From Bacteriovoracaceae bacterium (GTDB lineage: Bacteria > Bdellovibrionota > Bacteriovoracia > Bacteriovoracales > Bacteriovoracaceae): a stretch of DNA of 64,000 nucleotides. The stretch lies in NCBI GenBank assembly GCA_020630335.1, contig JAHDBN010000001.1, forward strand, positions 1 through 64,000, written 5' to 3'. The notes under the pieces were generated by a model. The model worked only from the letters and a program-made list of their open reading frames with translations. It ran no database searches and was not told the origin of the DNA. Below, in pieces: positions 17,946 to 26,650 of this stretch; the first letter of the stretch is position 1, and each line of letters starts with the position of its first letter. Both the position numbers and the translations under genes were made by a program.

Positions 17946-19338
17946 CAGAGCAATCAAAGTCATGAACACCAACACTATCATATAATGCTGGTATTACTTC
18001 TTTTAAAGAAGTACACACTTTTATTTTCTCTGTATTATTTATGAACTTTGAAGAATTAATTATTGATAGATAAATTTTTAAAAAGCTTTCAAAGAAATTA
18101 TCAAAATCTGCATCATTAAGACTGTTAACTATCTTATCTTCATTCTGTGCAATTTTTTTAAAGAATACCTCTAAAACTCTAATTGCTTCAATATCATCAA
18201 TGCCAATAGCTCGATTAATGGAAAAAAACAAATAGTTAAAAATAGATGCTATTTTGTACTTATCTGTAAAAACTAAATTACAAGGTTTTATATAATCAGT
18301 TGCTTCTTCTCTTTTAAAAACTCTCAACCGATTTGAAGTTAAAATTTTATCTAAAGATGATTCATAATTAAAAAACTTTGAGCTCTCAAGCTCTCTGTTC
18401 ATTTCTAAGCAAGTAACATTTTTAAATTTTCTATATTTCCTCTCAACTAAATAATGTGCAAAGTAATCTGCAAACTGTTCATGTAAAAAACCATAAAGTC
18501 TCTCAACTTTATCAATTTTATCGAAGGGATACTCAACAAAGCTTGGAGTTTTAAATCTAGAAAATTTAATCTCATTTTTAAAAAAATTTTCTATGATGTA
18601 ATTATCTAAAAAGTGATGTCCATATTCATGAGCAATCACAAATGGAAAATTCCAAAAAGGTAATCCCCCAAAAGCTTTTTTCTTATCTGCCTTTTGGGGA
18701 TTTGATAAAAATTCCTTACTCGCAGGATAAATATTGATAGCTCCACCTCTATATGAATTCTCATCATATCGTGAGTAAGATGCATTATTGGTAGCCAGAT
18801 AATAATTATAAACGGTTCTTCCTTCTTTCTCTTCCTTAGAGTGGTACCTTTTAAATTCTGGGTGAATGAAAACATAAACAGGGTCAATGTTTTTATATTC
18901 TGATTTAATTGAAATTAACTTTTCATACGTTTTGTCTAAAACAGTTATTGTATTTATTGCAACTTGCTCGATTGAATTAAGACTATAAACTTTATCATGG
19001 CACAAAGAAATCTTTTCACCTAGTGAATCAATTCTCTCATCCAGGAAATCCATTTTTGAATGAGCATATAATCCAGAGATTGCAGATGTCGCTATATACT
19101 TCCCTTGTCCCCTAGACGAAACTTTTTTCAACTCAACTTCACCAGTAAATCCATTAAGCCATCTAGTGTAAAGTCCGCCCTTTTGAGAGCTATTACATTC
19201 TTCAGAAGAAGAAATATCATAAAACACAGGTTTGCTAACACCTATATCTCTAACAAAATAACTAGACGATGATTGTTCTACAGACTTTTCTGATCCACAA
19301 GAAAGTAAAAAGAGCATAAAAATGAAATGAATTCTCAT
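17935..19338 (-). CDS. Putative zinc metalloprotease lipoprotein
   Basis: A 467-aa predicted lipoprotein with lipobox FLLSC (Cys14). The segment FPFVIAHEYGHHFLDNYI carries a textbook HExxH zinc site (H237, E238, H241). About 50 residues later HEQFADYFAHYLVER supplies a plausible glutamate third ligand, a gluzincin-like arrangement. The rest of the chain is not familiar. The protein would be anchored in an outer or inner membrane leaflet, facing the periplasm or outside. Its 3' end overlaps the Nudix gene by 11 bp. Proteolytic activity is inferred from the motif alone. Confidence 0.72.
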   Translation of the reverse strand: MRIHFIFMLFLLSCGSEKSVEQSSSSYFVRDIGVSKPVFYDISSSEECNSSQKGGLYTRWLNGFTGEVELKKVSSRGQGKYIATSAISGLYAHSKMDFLDERIDSLGEKISLCHDKVYSLNSIEQVAINTITVLDKTYEKLISIKSEYKNIDPVYVFIHPEFKRYHSKEEKEGRTVYNYYLATNNASYSRYDENSYRGGAINIYPASKEFLSNPQKADKKKAFGGLPFWNFPFVIAHEYGHHFLDNYIIENFFKNEIKFSRFKTPSFVEYPFDKIDKVERLYGFLHEQFADYFAHYLVERKYRKFKNVTCLEMNRELESSKFFNYESSLDKILTSNRLRVFKREEATDYIKPCNLVFTDKYKIASIFNYLFFSINRAIGIDDIEAIRVLEVFFKKIAQNEDKIVNSLNDADFDNFFESFLKIYLSIINSSKFINNTEKIKVCTSLKEVIPALYDSVGVHDFDCSVID

Positions 19339-19415
19339 GAACTATTTTTAGTATAGATAAATCCATATTGCATGGGATGAAAAATATACCGATGATTATT
19401 TACAGGGACAGTGCG

Positions 19416-20234
19416 TTATAGTCTATCATCAAGCTTCATTACAAGAGCTGGAGAAGAGAATTTCATTAAAAAGCTCTTGTTAACGACCTTATCTAAATGC
19501 TTAGAAGAAACACTAAAAAAGTAAGCTGAAACCAGGTTATCTTTTAAATAAACAGTATGTCCTTTCTCTGCAAACTTTCTCATAATAAAGTCTGAATCCA
19601 ATAGAAGAATATCTCTCATCATAAAATTATCATTCATATATAAAATGATGCAATAATCAGACATCTCGACTAAAGATTTTCTAATCTTTACTCCTTTAGG
19701 AGATGAGCGATCTTTCCAATACGTAATAACTTCAACTCTTTTTTCATCAGCTGTATAAAAATCAAAACCTCGCTGAGAGCTTGATTTAATTTGCTTTAAT
19801 CCAAGAATGCATTTTGCATACCACTCTCCTAATTGAACCGGTAAATTTTTTCCATTAGTGATAACATGCTTTTTTCTAAGAACGGAGTAAGCATTTACAA
19901 CTGTTTCAACTGCATCAAGAATTTCTAATTCATCAGGATAATGCAAGAGGCCTATTTGTCTTTTCGCTTTTATCGTTAATTTTTTATTAAATTGTTTTTT
20001 ATACCATTCAGAAAAATTATCATTTTCAATAAAATCAGCAGAACTAAAAACAAAACCTTTCTCTTGAAGATCTTGATATTTTTTAACATCTGAATATTTT
20101 TTTGAAATGTACTTCAAAGGCACATACATATTAGTTGAGCTCCCCATAACAAATATAGGGTCCTCATTGTAGCTGGAAGATCCATGAGTTTCAGACGAAA
20201 ACTCTCTGGCCAGCTCGTAAATTTCGTTTTTCAC
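19416..20234 (-). CDS. Cytoplasmic protein with degenerate nuclease-like segment
   Basis: A 272-aa protein with no signal peptide. The central region LGEWYAKCILGLKQIKSSSQRGFDFYTADEKRVEVITYW resembles the core of PD-(D/E)XK-related families such as DUF6998, where GE..A...LGL is followed by GYD and a strand ending in a basic catalytic residue. Here the D and E of that core are visible (GFD, VEV), but the expected Lys two residues after the Glu is Ile. It could be an inactive nuclease fold or the resemblance could be accidental. It stands alone between a lipoprotein and an acyl-CoA dehydrogenase. Confidence 0.6.
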   Translation of the reverse strand: MKNEIYELAREFSSETHGSSSYNEDPIFVMGSSTNMYVPLKYISKKYSDVKKYQDLQEKGFVFSSADFIENDNFSEWYKKQFNKKLTIKAKRQIGLLHYPDELEILDAVETVVNAYSVLRKKHVITNGKNLPVQLGEWYAKCILGLKQIKSSSQRGFDFYTADEKRVEVITYWKDRSSPKGVKIRKSLVEMSDYCIILYMNDNFMMRDILLLDSDFIMRKFAEKGHTVYLKDNLVSAYFFSVSSKHLDKVVNKSFLMKFSSPALVMKLDDRL

Positions 20235-20298
20235 AGCTTAACCGCCTAAATTTTAATACTTTTAACTTAAATACAAGCTTATAGTATCACGCGGCTGC

Positions 20299-21993
20299 TC
20301 AAAGGACTAGCTCGGTCAAATCATCGCTTTGACCTCTAATAGTATGAGCTAGAGCGCTATTCATGCTAAGAAAGTATAAACAATACAACTTGAAATCATC
20401 TTTTTTAGACTTAAGAAACTTCTCTGGATAAGTTCCAGTAACTTCGGATGTTGCATGTCGGCCAAGCAACCAAGTTACAGTAATATGCGAAGTCATCATT
20501 AAAATGTCATGAGTACTCTGAAGAATATGATTAAATTTCTTCTCACCGGCCCAAGACATGATAGTTTCCATTACTTTTTGATACGTCCCAAGGGCATGAG
20601 TTAATGTTTTCTTTTCTACTTCAAACTCATCACTTAAGCCTTGAGTAAACTCTGTAATTTCTTTAATTAAAGCAGTGATTGCTTTCCCTTGATCTTTAAG
20701 AATTTTTCTCATTACCAAATCAGCAGCTTGAATTCCATTTGTTCCTTCATAAATTTTTCCAATGATAGTATCCCTAACAAATTGCTCTACTCCATACTCT
20801 TGGCAAAAACCATAACCACCATGAATTTGAACAGCATCAATTGCAACTAGTAACCCTTGATCTGTACAAAAAGATTTACAAACAGGTGTTAGCAATCCAA
20901 TTCTGGCTTCATCATGCTCATCAAAAAGATTCGCAGTATAAAGTGTTAACGCTCTCATTCCTCTCACTAAGCATCTAGATTTAAGAAGCATTCTCTTTAC
21001 ATCTGGATGGTGAACAATTTCTTTTTTGAATTGAACTCTTTCATTCGCATAAATTCTAGACATTTCATAAGCAAGATTTGCCTGGGACTCACCTTGAATT
21101 CCACAAGACAATCTCGCTTCATTCATCATGATGAACATAGTTGCCATCCCTTCAAACTCATCCCCAACAAGCCAACCTCTACAATCACCATCGCCACCAA
21201 AAGTTAACTCACAAGTGGCAGATGCATGAATTCCCATCTTATGTTCTATCTTTGTACAAACAACATTATTAGACTCTCCTAAACTTCCATCATCTTTCAC
21301 TAAAATCCTTGGAACTAAAAATAAAGATATTCCTCTCGTTCCTTCTTCTCCTTCAGGAGTTCTAGCTAAAACAAGGTGAATAGAGTTTTCGTACAAGTCA
21401 CTTTCACCACCTGAAATAAAGATCTTTACGCCTTTAATATTATAACTTCCATCATCATTAGGTGTTGCTGTTGATCTAAGAGCACCTACATCTGAACCAG
21501 CACCTGCTTCGGTTAAGCACATTGTTCCGTTCCATTTTCCATTCATCATATTAGGAATGTATTTATCTTTTAATTCTTGGTTTGCTTTTAAGTTAATAAC
21601 ATTCAGTGCACCTTTAGATAAACCTGGATACATTATGTAAGCACAATTCGCTCCAGTCGATAATGACTCACAACTAATCTTTAGAGCTTCAGGCACAGGT
21701 GTCCCTCCAATTTCTTCTGGGAAGCCAAGACTAAACCAACCGTTATCATGATAACTTTGGTGAAACTTTTTTAAACAATCAGGAGCAATGACTTTTCCAT
21801 CAATATGCTTAACACCTTCAAGATCTGAGGGTTCTCGTGATGGAAAAATTTCATTTTCAACAAACTTATGAAACTCACTTAATATTCCTTTCGAATCAGC
21901 TTCTTCAAGTTCAAATTGTGTTAAATTTTGAATCTTTAAAAATTCAAAAAGATTAAATTCGATATCGGTTAGGTCTGCAAAGTAACGTGCCAC
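20299..21993 (-). CDS. Acyl-CoA dehydrogenase (FadE/DmdC-like)
   Basis: An FAD-dependent enzyme that introduces the alpha-beta double bond into acyl-CoA. The 564-aa chain has the N-terminal helical domain, the FAD-contacting MCLTEAGAGSDVGALRSTA, the middle beta domain (GVKIFISGGES, a pattern of the DmdC-like subgroup) and the C-terminal domain with the catalytic Glu in IYEGTNGIQA. A further C-terminal helical extension of about 130 residues is typical of this long subgroup. The start is GTG with GGAGA 5-6 bp upstream. Substrate chain length or 3-methylmercaptopropionyl-CoA use cannot be decided. Confidence 0.88.
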   Translation of the reverse strand: MARYFADLTDIEFNLFEFLKIQNLTQFELEEADSKGILSEFHKFVENEIFPSREPSDLEGVKHIDGKVIAPDCLKKFHQSYHDNGWFSLGFPEEIGGTPVPEALKISCESLSTGANCAYIMYPGLSKGALNVINLKANQELKDKYIPNMMNGKWNGTMCLTEAGAGSDVGALRSTATPNDDGSYNIKGVKIFISGGESDLYENSIHLVLARTPEGEEGTRGISLFLVPRILVKDDGSLGESNNVVCTKIEHKMGIHASATCELTFGGDGDCRGWLVGDEFEGMATMFIMMNEARLSCGIQGESQANLAYEMSRIYANERVQFKKEIVHHPDVKRMLLKSRCLVRGMRALTLYTANLFDEHDEARIGLLTPVCKSFCTDQGLLVAIDAVQIHGGYGFCQEYGVEQFVRDTIIGKIYEGTNGIQAADLVMRKILKDQGKAITALIKEITEFTQGLSDEFEVEKKTLTHALGTYQKVMETIMSWAGEKKFNHILQSTHDILMMTSHITVTWLLGRHATSEVTGTYPEKFLKSKKDDFKLYCLYFLSMNSALAHTIRGQSDDLTELVL

Positions 21994-22040
21994 TGTGTCT
22001 CCTTAATAAAGTCCTTTAATAGAATAAAATAATTCTAGAT

Positions 22041-22076
22041 AAAAAAAAAGACTGAACACATATGGTTCAGCCTTTT
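22041..22076 (-). terminator. Rho-independent terminator
   Basis: On the minus strand GGCTGAAC and GTTCAGTC pair around CATATGT-type loop sequence and are followed by a run of nine T. It lies about 30 bp after the stop of the 230-aa lipoprotein. Confidence 0.85.
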
Positions 22077-22104
22077 AGGGAGATATTTAAAGAATATTTA
22101 GTTA

Positions 22105-22797
22105 TTACTGACAGTAGTATCTAATTTCTTGATTACCAATCCAAGTTAATGCTTTCGTATAGCTCGTTCTTTGAGTTGAGAGAATTCTTAAAAACTCTAC
22201 TGAATCAGTTTGAGCTGTTAGTAACGGATTAAGATATAAAGGAAGATCTGGACTAACAATATGAACAACAGTATTTCCATTTGTAAGTGTATGAATAACT
22301 TCATAAGCTAATTTTTGCTCAACTTGTCCTTCCGCTGACAAGAGACAAAGAGGAATTCTATTAATACTAACTGATCTTGATCTTCCAAGCTCTGTATCAT
22401 TATCAAAAATTTGATCCAGGATATCATTTTTTGAAAATGTTTTTGAACCTAAAGAAGTATCTTCAGCATCACTCATCTGCACTCTAAATGAATCTCCAGA
22501 AACACTATAATCGAACCAAAGTCCATCATCTTGAGAGAGTTCATTATCTAAAAATCCCCAAGCAGATTCATAAGATCTAGAAATATCTATATCAAGGTCT
22601 TCAAATTGATCTTCTAATTGTTCAACATTAGTTGCTACTGTCGAACCACCAGGGATAACTCCTACAAGAGTAGTAGTTGTTGTCGAAGATACTGAGCTCC
22701 CGCTGCTGCCACAAGAAGTCATGAAGAAAGCCAGACCTAAAAGAAGAGTTAGTGTGTAAGCTCCACCAAAGAATTTATTAATAGTTAAAGTTTTCAT
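22105..22797 (-). CDS. Lipoprotein of unknown function
   Basis: A 230-aa predicted lipoprotein with a long signal peptide ending FFMTSC (Cys29). The mature N-terminus is a Ser/Gly/Thr linker (GSSGSSVSSTTTTT), then an acidic domain (EDQFEDLDIDI), and a C-terminal region with two further cysteines. A monocistronic unit is likely, because it has its own terminator and about 130 bp of leader upstream. No family recognised. Confidence 0.75.
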   Translation of the reverse strand: MKTLTINKFFGGAYTLTLLLGLAFFMTSCGSSGSSVSSTTTTTLVGVIPGGSTVATNVEQLEDQFEDLDIDISRSYESAWGFLDNELSQDDGLWFDYSVSGDSFRVQMSDAEDTSLGSKTFSKNDILDQIFDNDTELGRSRSVSINRIPLCLLSAEGQVEQKLAYEVIHTLTNGNTVVHIVSPDLPLYLNPLLTAQTDSVEFLRILSTQRTSYTKALTWIGNQEIRYYCQ

Positions 22798-22928
22798 TCT
22801 CCCTCCAGAGATAATTATTATGAAAACTATATATACAATTTCTATGCCAACGCGAAACGGCTTTAATTCTCAGTAAAGCTTAGGTTAAGTGAAAAAAAGT
22901 AAGTATGGTGTATAAAAATTAGACGATT

Positions 22929-23168
22929 TTAATGCTCTTCATCTTCCGTGCAGCCTTCATCTGTTTTGCTCAGATCAAAACCTTCATCCGCTGCTTTCTC
23001 TTTAGAAGCTTCTATCTTCTTAACAATTTCATCTGGTCCATCACAAGGAATGTCGTGATCATCAGTCCCACCAATGATCTCTTCTTTAGATTCAGATTCA
23101 ATGCTAACTTTACTTTTCTCACTACATGAAAAAAATGAAATTAAAAAAACTAAAACTAAGTATTTCAT
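22929..23168 (-). CDS. Small acidic lipoprotein coupled to the metal permease
   Basis: A 79-aa predicted lipoprotein with lipobox SFFSC (Cys15). The mature part is strongly acidic and holds DDHDIPCDGPDE and a terminal CTEDEEH, both plausible metal ligands. Its ATG overlaps the permease stop by 4 bp, so the two are very likely translated together. A metal-binding helper for the permease is a reasonable guess but nothing more. Confidence 0.68.
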   Translation of the reverse strand: MKYLVLVFLISFFSCSEKSKVSIESESKEEIIGGTDDHDIPCDGPDEIVKKIEASKEKAADEGFDLSKTDEGCTEDEEH

Positions 23169-24211
23169 TTTCTAATCCTTTTTAAATTTACTCTATAAAG
23201 ACTAGATAATAATAAAATCAGAAAAATTACAGCGCAAGCGGTGTAAAAAACTCCATAGTGTTCATGCTCTAAGCCCGCTAATTTAATGCTCATCGGATTA
23301 TTTAAATAAAAAGCATCCACTAAATAAGATGCCGCGTAAGCAACTAATACGATTGATATGATATTTATCACGACACCTTTTTTACCAATATATTTTTGAA
23401 TAACTGCTATATTTGAAATATTTGTAGCAGGGCCAGCTAATAAAAATATTAAAGCAGTTCCAGGTGAAAGTCCTTTTAGTATTAAAGATGCTGCTATTGG
23501 AGTTGAAGCTGAAGCGCAAATATAAACAGGAACAGAAACTAGCAAAATTAAAAATCTATTAACATGAGGGTTAAAATTTTCAAAAAATTGATCAGGGAAA
23601 ATAAAACTAATAATCGCTCCAAGAACTAATCCCAAACTTAACCAATTCACCATATCATCTAAAAGCTCTACAAAAGAAAAGTTTAAAATTTTTTGAATAA
23701 TGCTCTTTTCTTTTTTCACATAGGAGTGATCATGCTTATGATCATGTCCACAGCATTCTTCTTTTTTCTCTAACTTAGAAATGTATTGAAAATCATTAAA
23801 TATATGCTGAGCGACCCCTGCGATCATCGCAGTTATAAATGCACAGATTGGTCTAAAAATCGCCATGGGTAAATCTAATACACTATAACTCATAGCAATT
23901 GAGTCAATTCCTGACTCAGGAGTAGAGATCAAGAATGATGAAGTAGCTCCATTACTCGCTCCTGCTTTTCTTAAAGTCGCAGCGGTTGGTAAAACAGAAC
24001 AAGAGCACAAAGGAAGTGGCACACCCAACAAAGATGCCCAGAATACATCTGAGAGCTTATTTCTACCTAATAATTTTTTAATCTTTTCAGCATTTAAAAA
24101 TTGATGCACCACACCTGAAATCAAAAAACCCATTAATAGATAAGGACTTGAGATAACTAAAAAATGCCAGAATGTTTCCAGGAAACTCATTCTAGATATT
24201 TTAACACTCAC
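23165..24211 (-). CDS. Permease of the SO_0444 family (Cu/Zn efflux, UPF0718/YraQ-like)
   Basis: A 348-aa polytopic inner-membrane protein with about eight to ten hydrophobic segments. GVPLPLCSCSVLPTAATLRKAGASNGATSSFLISTPESG is the diagnostic block of UPF0718 permeases, with the Cys pair in PLCSCSV. The central cytoplasmic loop ECCGHDHKHDH (about residues 150-165) is a Cys/His metal-binding stretch typical of the SO_0444 Cu/Zn efflux branch. A second CASASTPIAASL repeat half is visible. It overlaps a small acidic lipoprotein gene by 4 bp. No metalloregulator gene is adjacent. Confidence 0.82.
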   Translation of the reverse strand: MSVKISRMSFLETFWHFLVISSPYLLMGFLISGVVHQFLNAEKIKKLLGRNKLSDVFWASLLGVPLPLCSCSVLPTAATLRKAGASNGATSSFLISTPESGIDSIAMSYSVLDLPMAIFRPICAFITAMIAGVAQHIFNDFQYISKLEKKEECCGHDHKHDHSYVKKEKSIIQKILNFSFVELLDDMVNWLSLGLVLGAIISFIFPDQFFENFNPHVNRFLILLVSVPVYICASASTPIAASLILKGLSPGTALIFLLAGPATNISNIAVIQKYIGKKGVVINIISIVLVAYAASYLVDAFYLNNPMSIKLAGLEHEHYGVFYTACAVIFLILLLSSLYRVNLKRIRK

Positions 24212-24292
24212 TCTAAGTTTAAGCTAGAAAGCTATTCATTTAACTAGACAAATAAACCATATCTTTTTTATAATGAATCTTCAGTAATCAGC

Positions 24293-24369
24293 GGGGGTGT
24301 AGTTAAGTTGGTTATAACGTCTGCCTGTCACGCAGAAGGCCGCGAGTTCGAGTCTCGTCACTCCCGCCA
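24293..24369 (+). tRNA. tRNA-Asp (GUC anticodon)
   Basis: The acceptor GGGGGTG pairs with CACTCCC, discriminator G and CCA are encoded. The anticodon stem TCTGC/GCAGA encloses CTGTCAC, giving GTC. The T-arm is GCGAGTTCGAGTCTCGT. Confidence 0.95.
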
Positions 24370-24399
24370 TTTTATTTTTATCAATATAAACTAAATTCA

Positions 24400-24417
24400 T
24401 CTTAACCTAATCTTAAC
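24400..24417 (+). promoter_or_regulatory. Tandem 7-bp repeat, OmpR/PhoB-type box candidate
   Basis: TCTTAAC-CTAA-TCTTAAC is two identical 7-bp half-sites at an 11-bp period, the geometry bound by OmpR/PhoB-family response regulators. It lies about 75 bp before the start of the small exported protein. A TTGGTA about 10 bp further on could be the -35 element. The function is inferred. Confidence 0.35.
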
Positions 24418-24492
24418 TGTCTTCAATTTGGTACGTCTGCTAATAAAAAGCTATTAAATTATTCATAATGAATAACAGTAAAAGGAAAACAT

Positions 24493-24813
24493 ATGAAAAA
24501 ATTATTAACTCTAGCTCTTATACTAGGAACTTCTCTATCTATCGCTTCAGATTTCTCTGTTACTAAAACAGAACGAACAATGAAAGTAGTTGAAATCAGT
24601 GCATCTGTAGAGTGTGTTGAAACATCAGACTTCGATCTTTCAACTGATGCAGAGTTTACTTGCAAGACAGCTCAGTTAAGAAACAAGCTATCTAAGAAAC
24701 TTGGAACGATTGCAAAGATTGAGGGATTGGACAGAATTTCAAATTACGTTTTAAACAATTCAGTTGAAGACGAAAAAAGCTATTCTATTAGAGCAAGAGT
24801 TCTATTTTACTAA
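24493..24813 (+). CDS. Small exported protein, unknown
   Basis: A 106-aa protein with a clean signal peptide (MKKLLTLALILGTSLSIAS) and AAAGGAA upstream. The mature domain of about 87 residues has two cysteines (VECVETS and FTCKTAQ) that could form a disulfide, and ends YSIRARVLFY. It is single-gene and preceded by a tandem-repeat box that may make it regulated. No family recognised. Confidence 0.72.
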   Translation: MKKLLTLALILGTSLSIASDFSVTKTERTMKVVEISASVECVETSDFDLSTDAEFTCKTAQLRNKLSKKLGTIAKIEGLDRISNYVLNNSVEDEKSYSIRARVLFY

Positions 24814-24825
24814 ATATCATATTTA

Positions 24826-24856
24826 AACTCGCAGCTACACTCAAAAGCTGCGAGTT
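24826..24856. repeat. Perfect 11-bp-stem hairpin between convergent genes
   Basis: AACTCGCAGCT and AGCTGCGAGTT enclose a 9-nt loop. The minus-strand gene ends in the loop, with its last codons encoded by one arm, and the plus-strand gene stops 12 bp before it. Neither strand has a proper T-run, so it may be a weak terminator or a transcript-end stabiliser. Confidence 0.8.
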
Positions 24857-25692
24857 CTAGTTAAATATCGGTAGCATTGAAAAAACAAACTATTTTTTTG
24901 TAATTTTACTATAGAAACTTTTTTTCTCAAAGAAAGCTTTGCTTGTATCTCTAAATCTACTTTCATTTTCTCTTGAAAAGCTTTCTCAAAATTTTCGACA
25001 AGAACCTCACTAACATCTCCTATTTTATTCATGTTTAAATCCCATTTTGGGACAGATGAATAATGTTCAAAAGCTGAGCTTGACATAAGTCTATAAAGAT
25101 CTCCAGAGGGAGAGATTCTAAGAGTCGTAAACTTCTTATAATCTAATCCATACATTGAAACAACTTTTTCATAATACTCAGAAGATTCTTTTGATATTGC
25201 TAAAGGCTCTAAACTTGTATTTATTGATTTTTCATGGAAATATTTTTCTAAATGTGAAGATACAGCCATTAGGGAATAACCGTTTTTTGAGAAATCTATT
25301 ATTTTTATATTTTTCTCACTGTATAAATCCAGAGATCCCAGAATATTATCAAAATGAATAAAAAGTTTATTTCTTTTCCACTTTGATAAAGGAATAAATT
25401 TTTCATTAAAAGTAGAGTTATCTTTTAAGTTTAATAGATGTCTAAAATTCGATAAAGGTATTTTTTTTAAAGATATATTTTTAATATTTTCTAAAAAAAG
25501 ATTTATCGGCACAGGACTTCTTCCTACACTAAGAATAATACAATCTTTCGCTGGACAGGTTTCTGCAATCTCTAGAGCAATTTTTTTAGTTTCTTCATAT
25601 AAATCATCTGATATTAGTTCATTAAAAGCAAAACTACGTAAACTTATCAAAAACAAAACAAGTATTACGATAAAATTTTTTCTAAAAAACAT
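24841..25692 (-). CDS. Exported protein, possible phosphoribosyltransferase-like fold
   Basis: A 283-aa protein with a signal peptide (IVILVLFLISLRSFA). The segment NIKIIDFSKNGYSLMAVSSHL (about residues 130-150) has the hydrophobic strand-D-x-N-G-x-S/T pattern of the PRPP loop of type I phosphoribosyltransferases. CIILSVGRSPVPINLFLE near residue 52 would fit an early strand-loop. An exported member of that fold would be unusual, and the similarity is only by eye. The C-terminus TRTRSF is encoded within an 11-bp-stem hairpin. Confidence 0.6.
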   Translation of the reverse strand: MFFRKNFIVILVLFLISLRSFAFNELISDDLYEETKKIALEIAETCPAKDCIILSVGRSPVPINLFLENIKNISLKKIPLSNFRHLLNLKDNSTFNEKFIPLSKWKRNKLFIHFDNILGSLDLYSEKNIKIIDFSKNGYSLMAVSSHLEKYFHEKSINTSLEPLAISKESSEYYEKVVSMYGLDYKKFTTLRISPSGDLYRLMSSSAFEHYSSVPKWDLNMNKIGDVSEVLVENFEKAFQEKMKVDLEIQAKLSLRKKVSIVKLQKNSLFFQCYRYLTRTRSF

Positions 25693-25747
25693 ATATATGT
25701 ATCGGATTTATAAGTAATAACATTAATTTTTAATCAAAATTATTGTT

Positions 25748-26413
25748 TTATTTTCTCTCTAAGAATCGAAGAAATCTATAAGTGTTCGCTCCCAAGATAG
25801 CTCCTATAGTAGGCGCTATAAAGTAAAGCCAAAGAAAATCAAAGTTTTTATACATAATCGCAGGAGCTAAACTTCTAGCTGGATTCATTGATGCTTTAGT
25901 TAAAGGGCCTCCGATAAAAGCACCCAAGAATACAGTTAGCCCTATCGCTATTGCTGCATGATCTCCGCTGGCTCTAGAATCAGTGGCAACGCTTGTAATA
26001 ACAAGCATTAAGCAAAAAGTTATGATGACCTCTACCAAAAAACCAATTTCTAGGCCCACGCTAAGCGAGGTGATTCCAAAGCTATGATTCCCCTTAAAGA
26101 TTAGGGAATGCATTGCAGAAGCAAGTATTGCTCCAAGTAACTGAGATATGACATAACCTAATAAATCTTTTAAGGATATTCTTTTAATGCTCCAAAATGC
26201 AAAAGTTACTGCTGGATTGAAATGAGCTCCTGAAATATGACCAAAAGCATAGATCATAATTGCAACAACCCCACCCCAAACGAAAGGAACTAGTCCATGA
26301 TCATCAAGAAGGTTTAATTCCGTTAGTATCATCGATCCACAACCCAAAAAAACAAGAAAAAATGTTCCTAGAAATTCAGCTATATATTTTGAGAAGATTG
26401 TTCTTCTATTCAT
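25748..26413 (-). CDS. Aquaporin / MIP-family channel
   Basis: A 221-aa inner-membrane channel for water or small solutes. Both half-helix motifs are intact: SGAHFNPAVT and SMNPARS. Six membrane segments surround them, and the helix 1 motif EFLGTFFLVFLGCGS is typical. Residues around the second NPA fit water-selective AqpZ-type channels, but selectivity is not certain. I chose the ATG at 26413, preceded by AAGGTGAG, over an in-frame start 48 bp upstream, because the family N-terminus begins just before EFLGTFF. Confidence 0.9.
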   Translation of the reverse strand: MNRRTIFSKYIAEFLGTFFLVFLGCGSMILTELNLLDDHGLVPFVWGGVVAIMIYAFGHISGAHFNPAVTFAFWSIKRISLKDLLGYVISQLLGAILASAMHSLIFKGNHSFGITSLSVGLEIGFLVEVIITFCLMLVITSVATDSRASGDHAAIAIGLTVFLGAFIGGPLTKASMNPARSLAPAIMYKNFDFLWLYFIAPTIGAILGANTYRFLRFLERK

Positions 26414-26650
26414 TTTTCTCACCTTCAAGTCAAAAATATTATCTGAAATTAATACTATCATCCACTTCTGCTATAAATACAGAGCTTAATCAACTTTCAC
26501 TCGTTTAATGGAAAAGGTTCACAAAGAGTGTAGCAAGAAAGGTAATTCTTTCTTTTGTAGTAATTCAAAGTGTGAACAATAAATCTTTTCTCTTTTCCTG
26601 AGCCTCCCCCTCAGTTATTTGAGTTAATACTTACATGTTATAATTCAAGC

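Noticed and set aside
24826-24856. Classical rho-independent terminator between the convergent genes
   Set aside because: The stem is perfect but no T-run follows on either strand, so I list it as a hairpin only.
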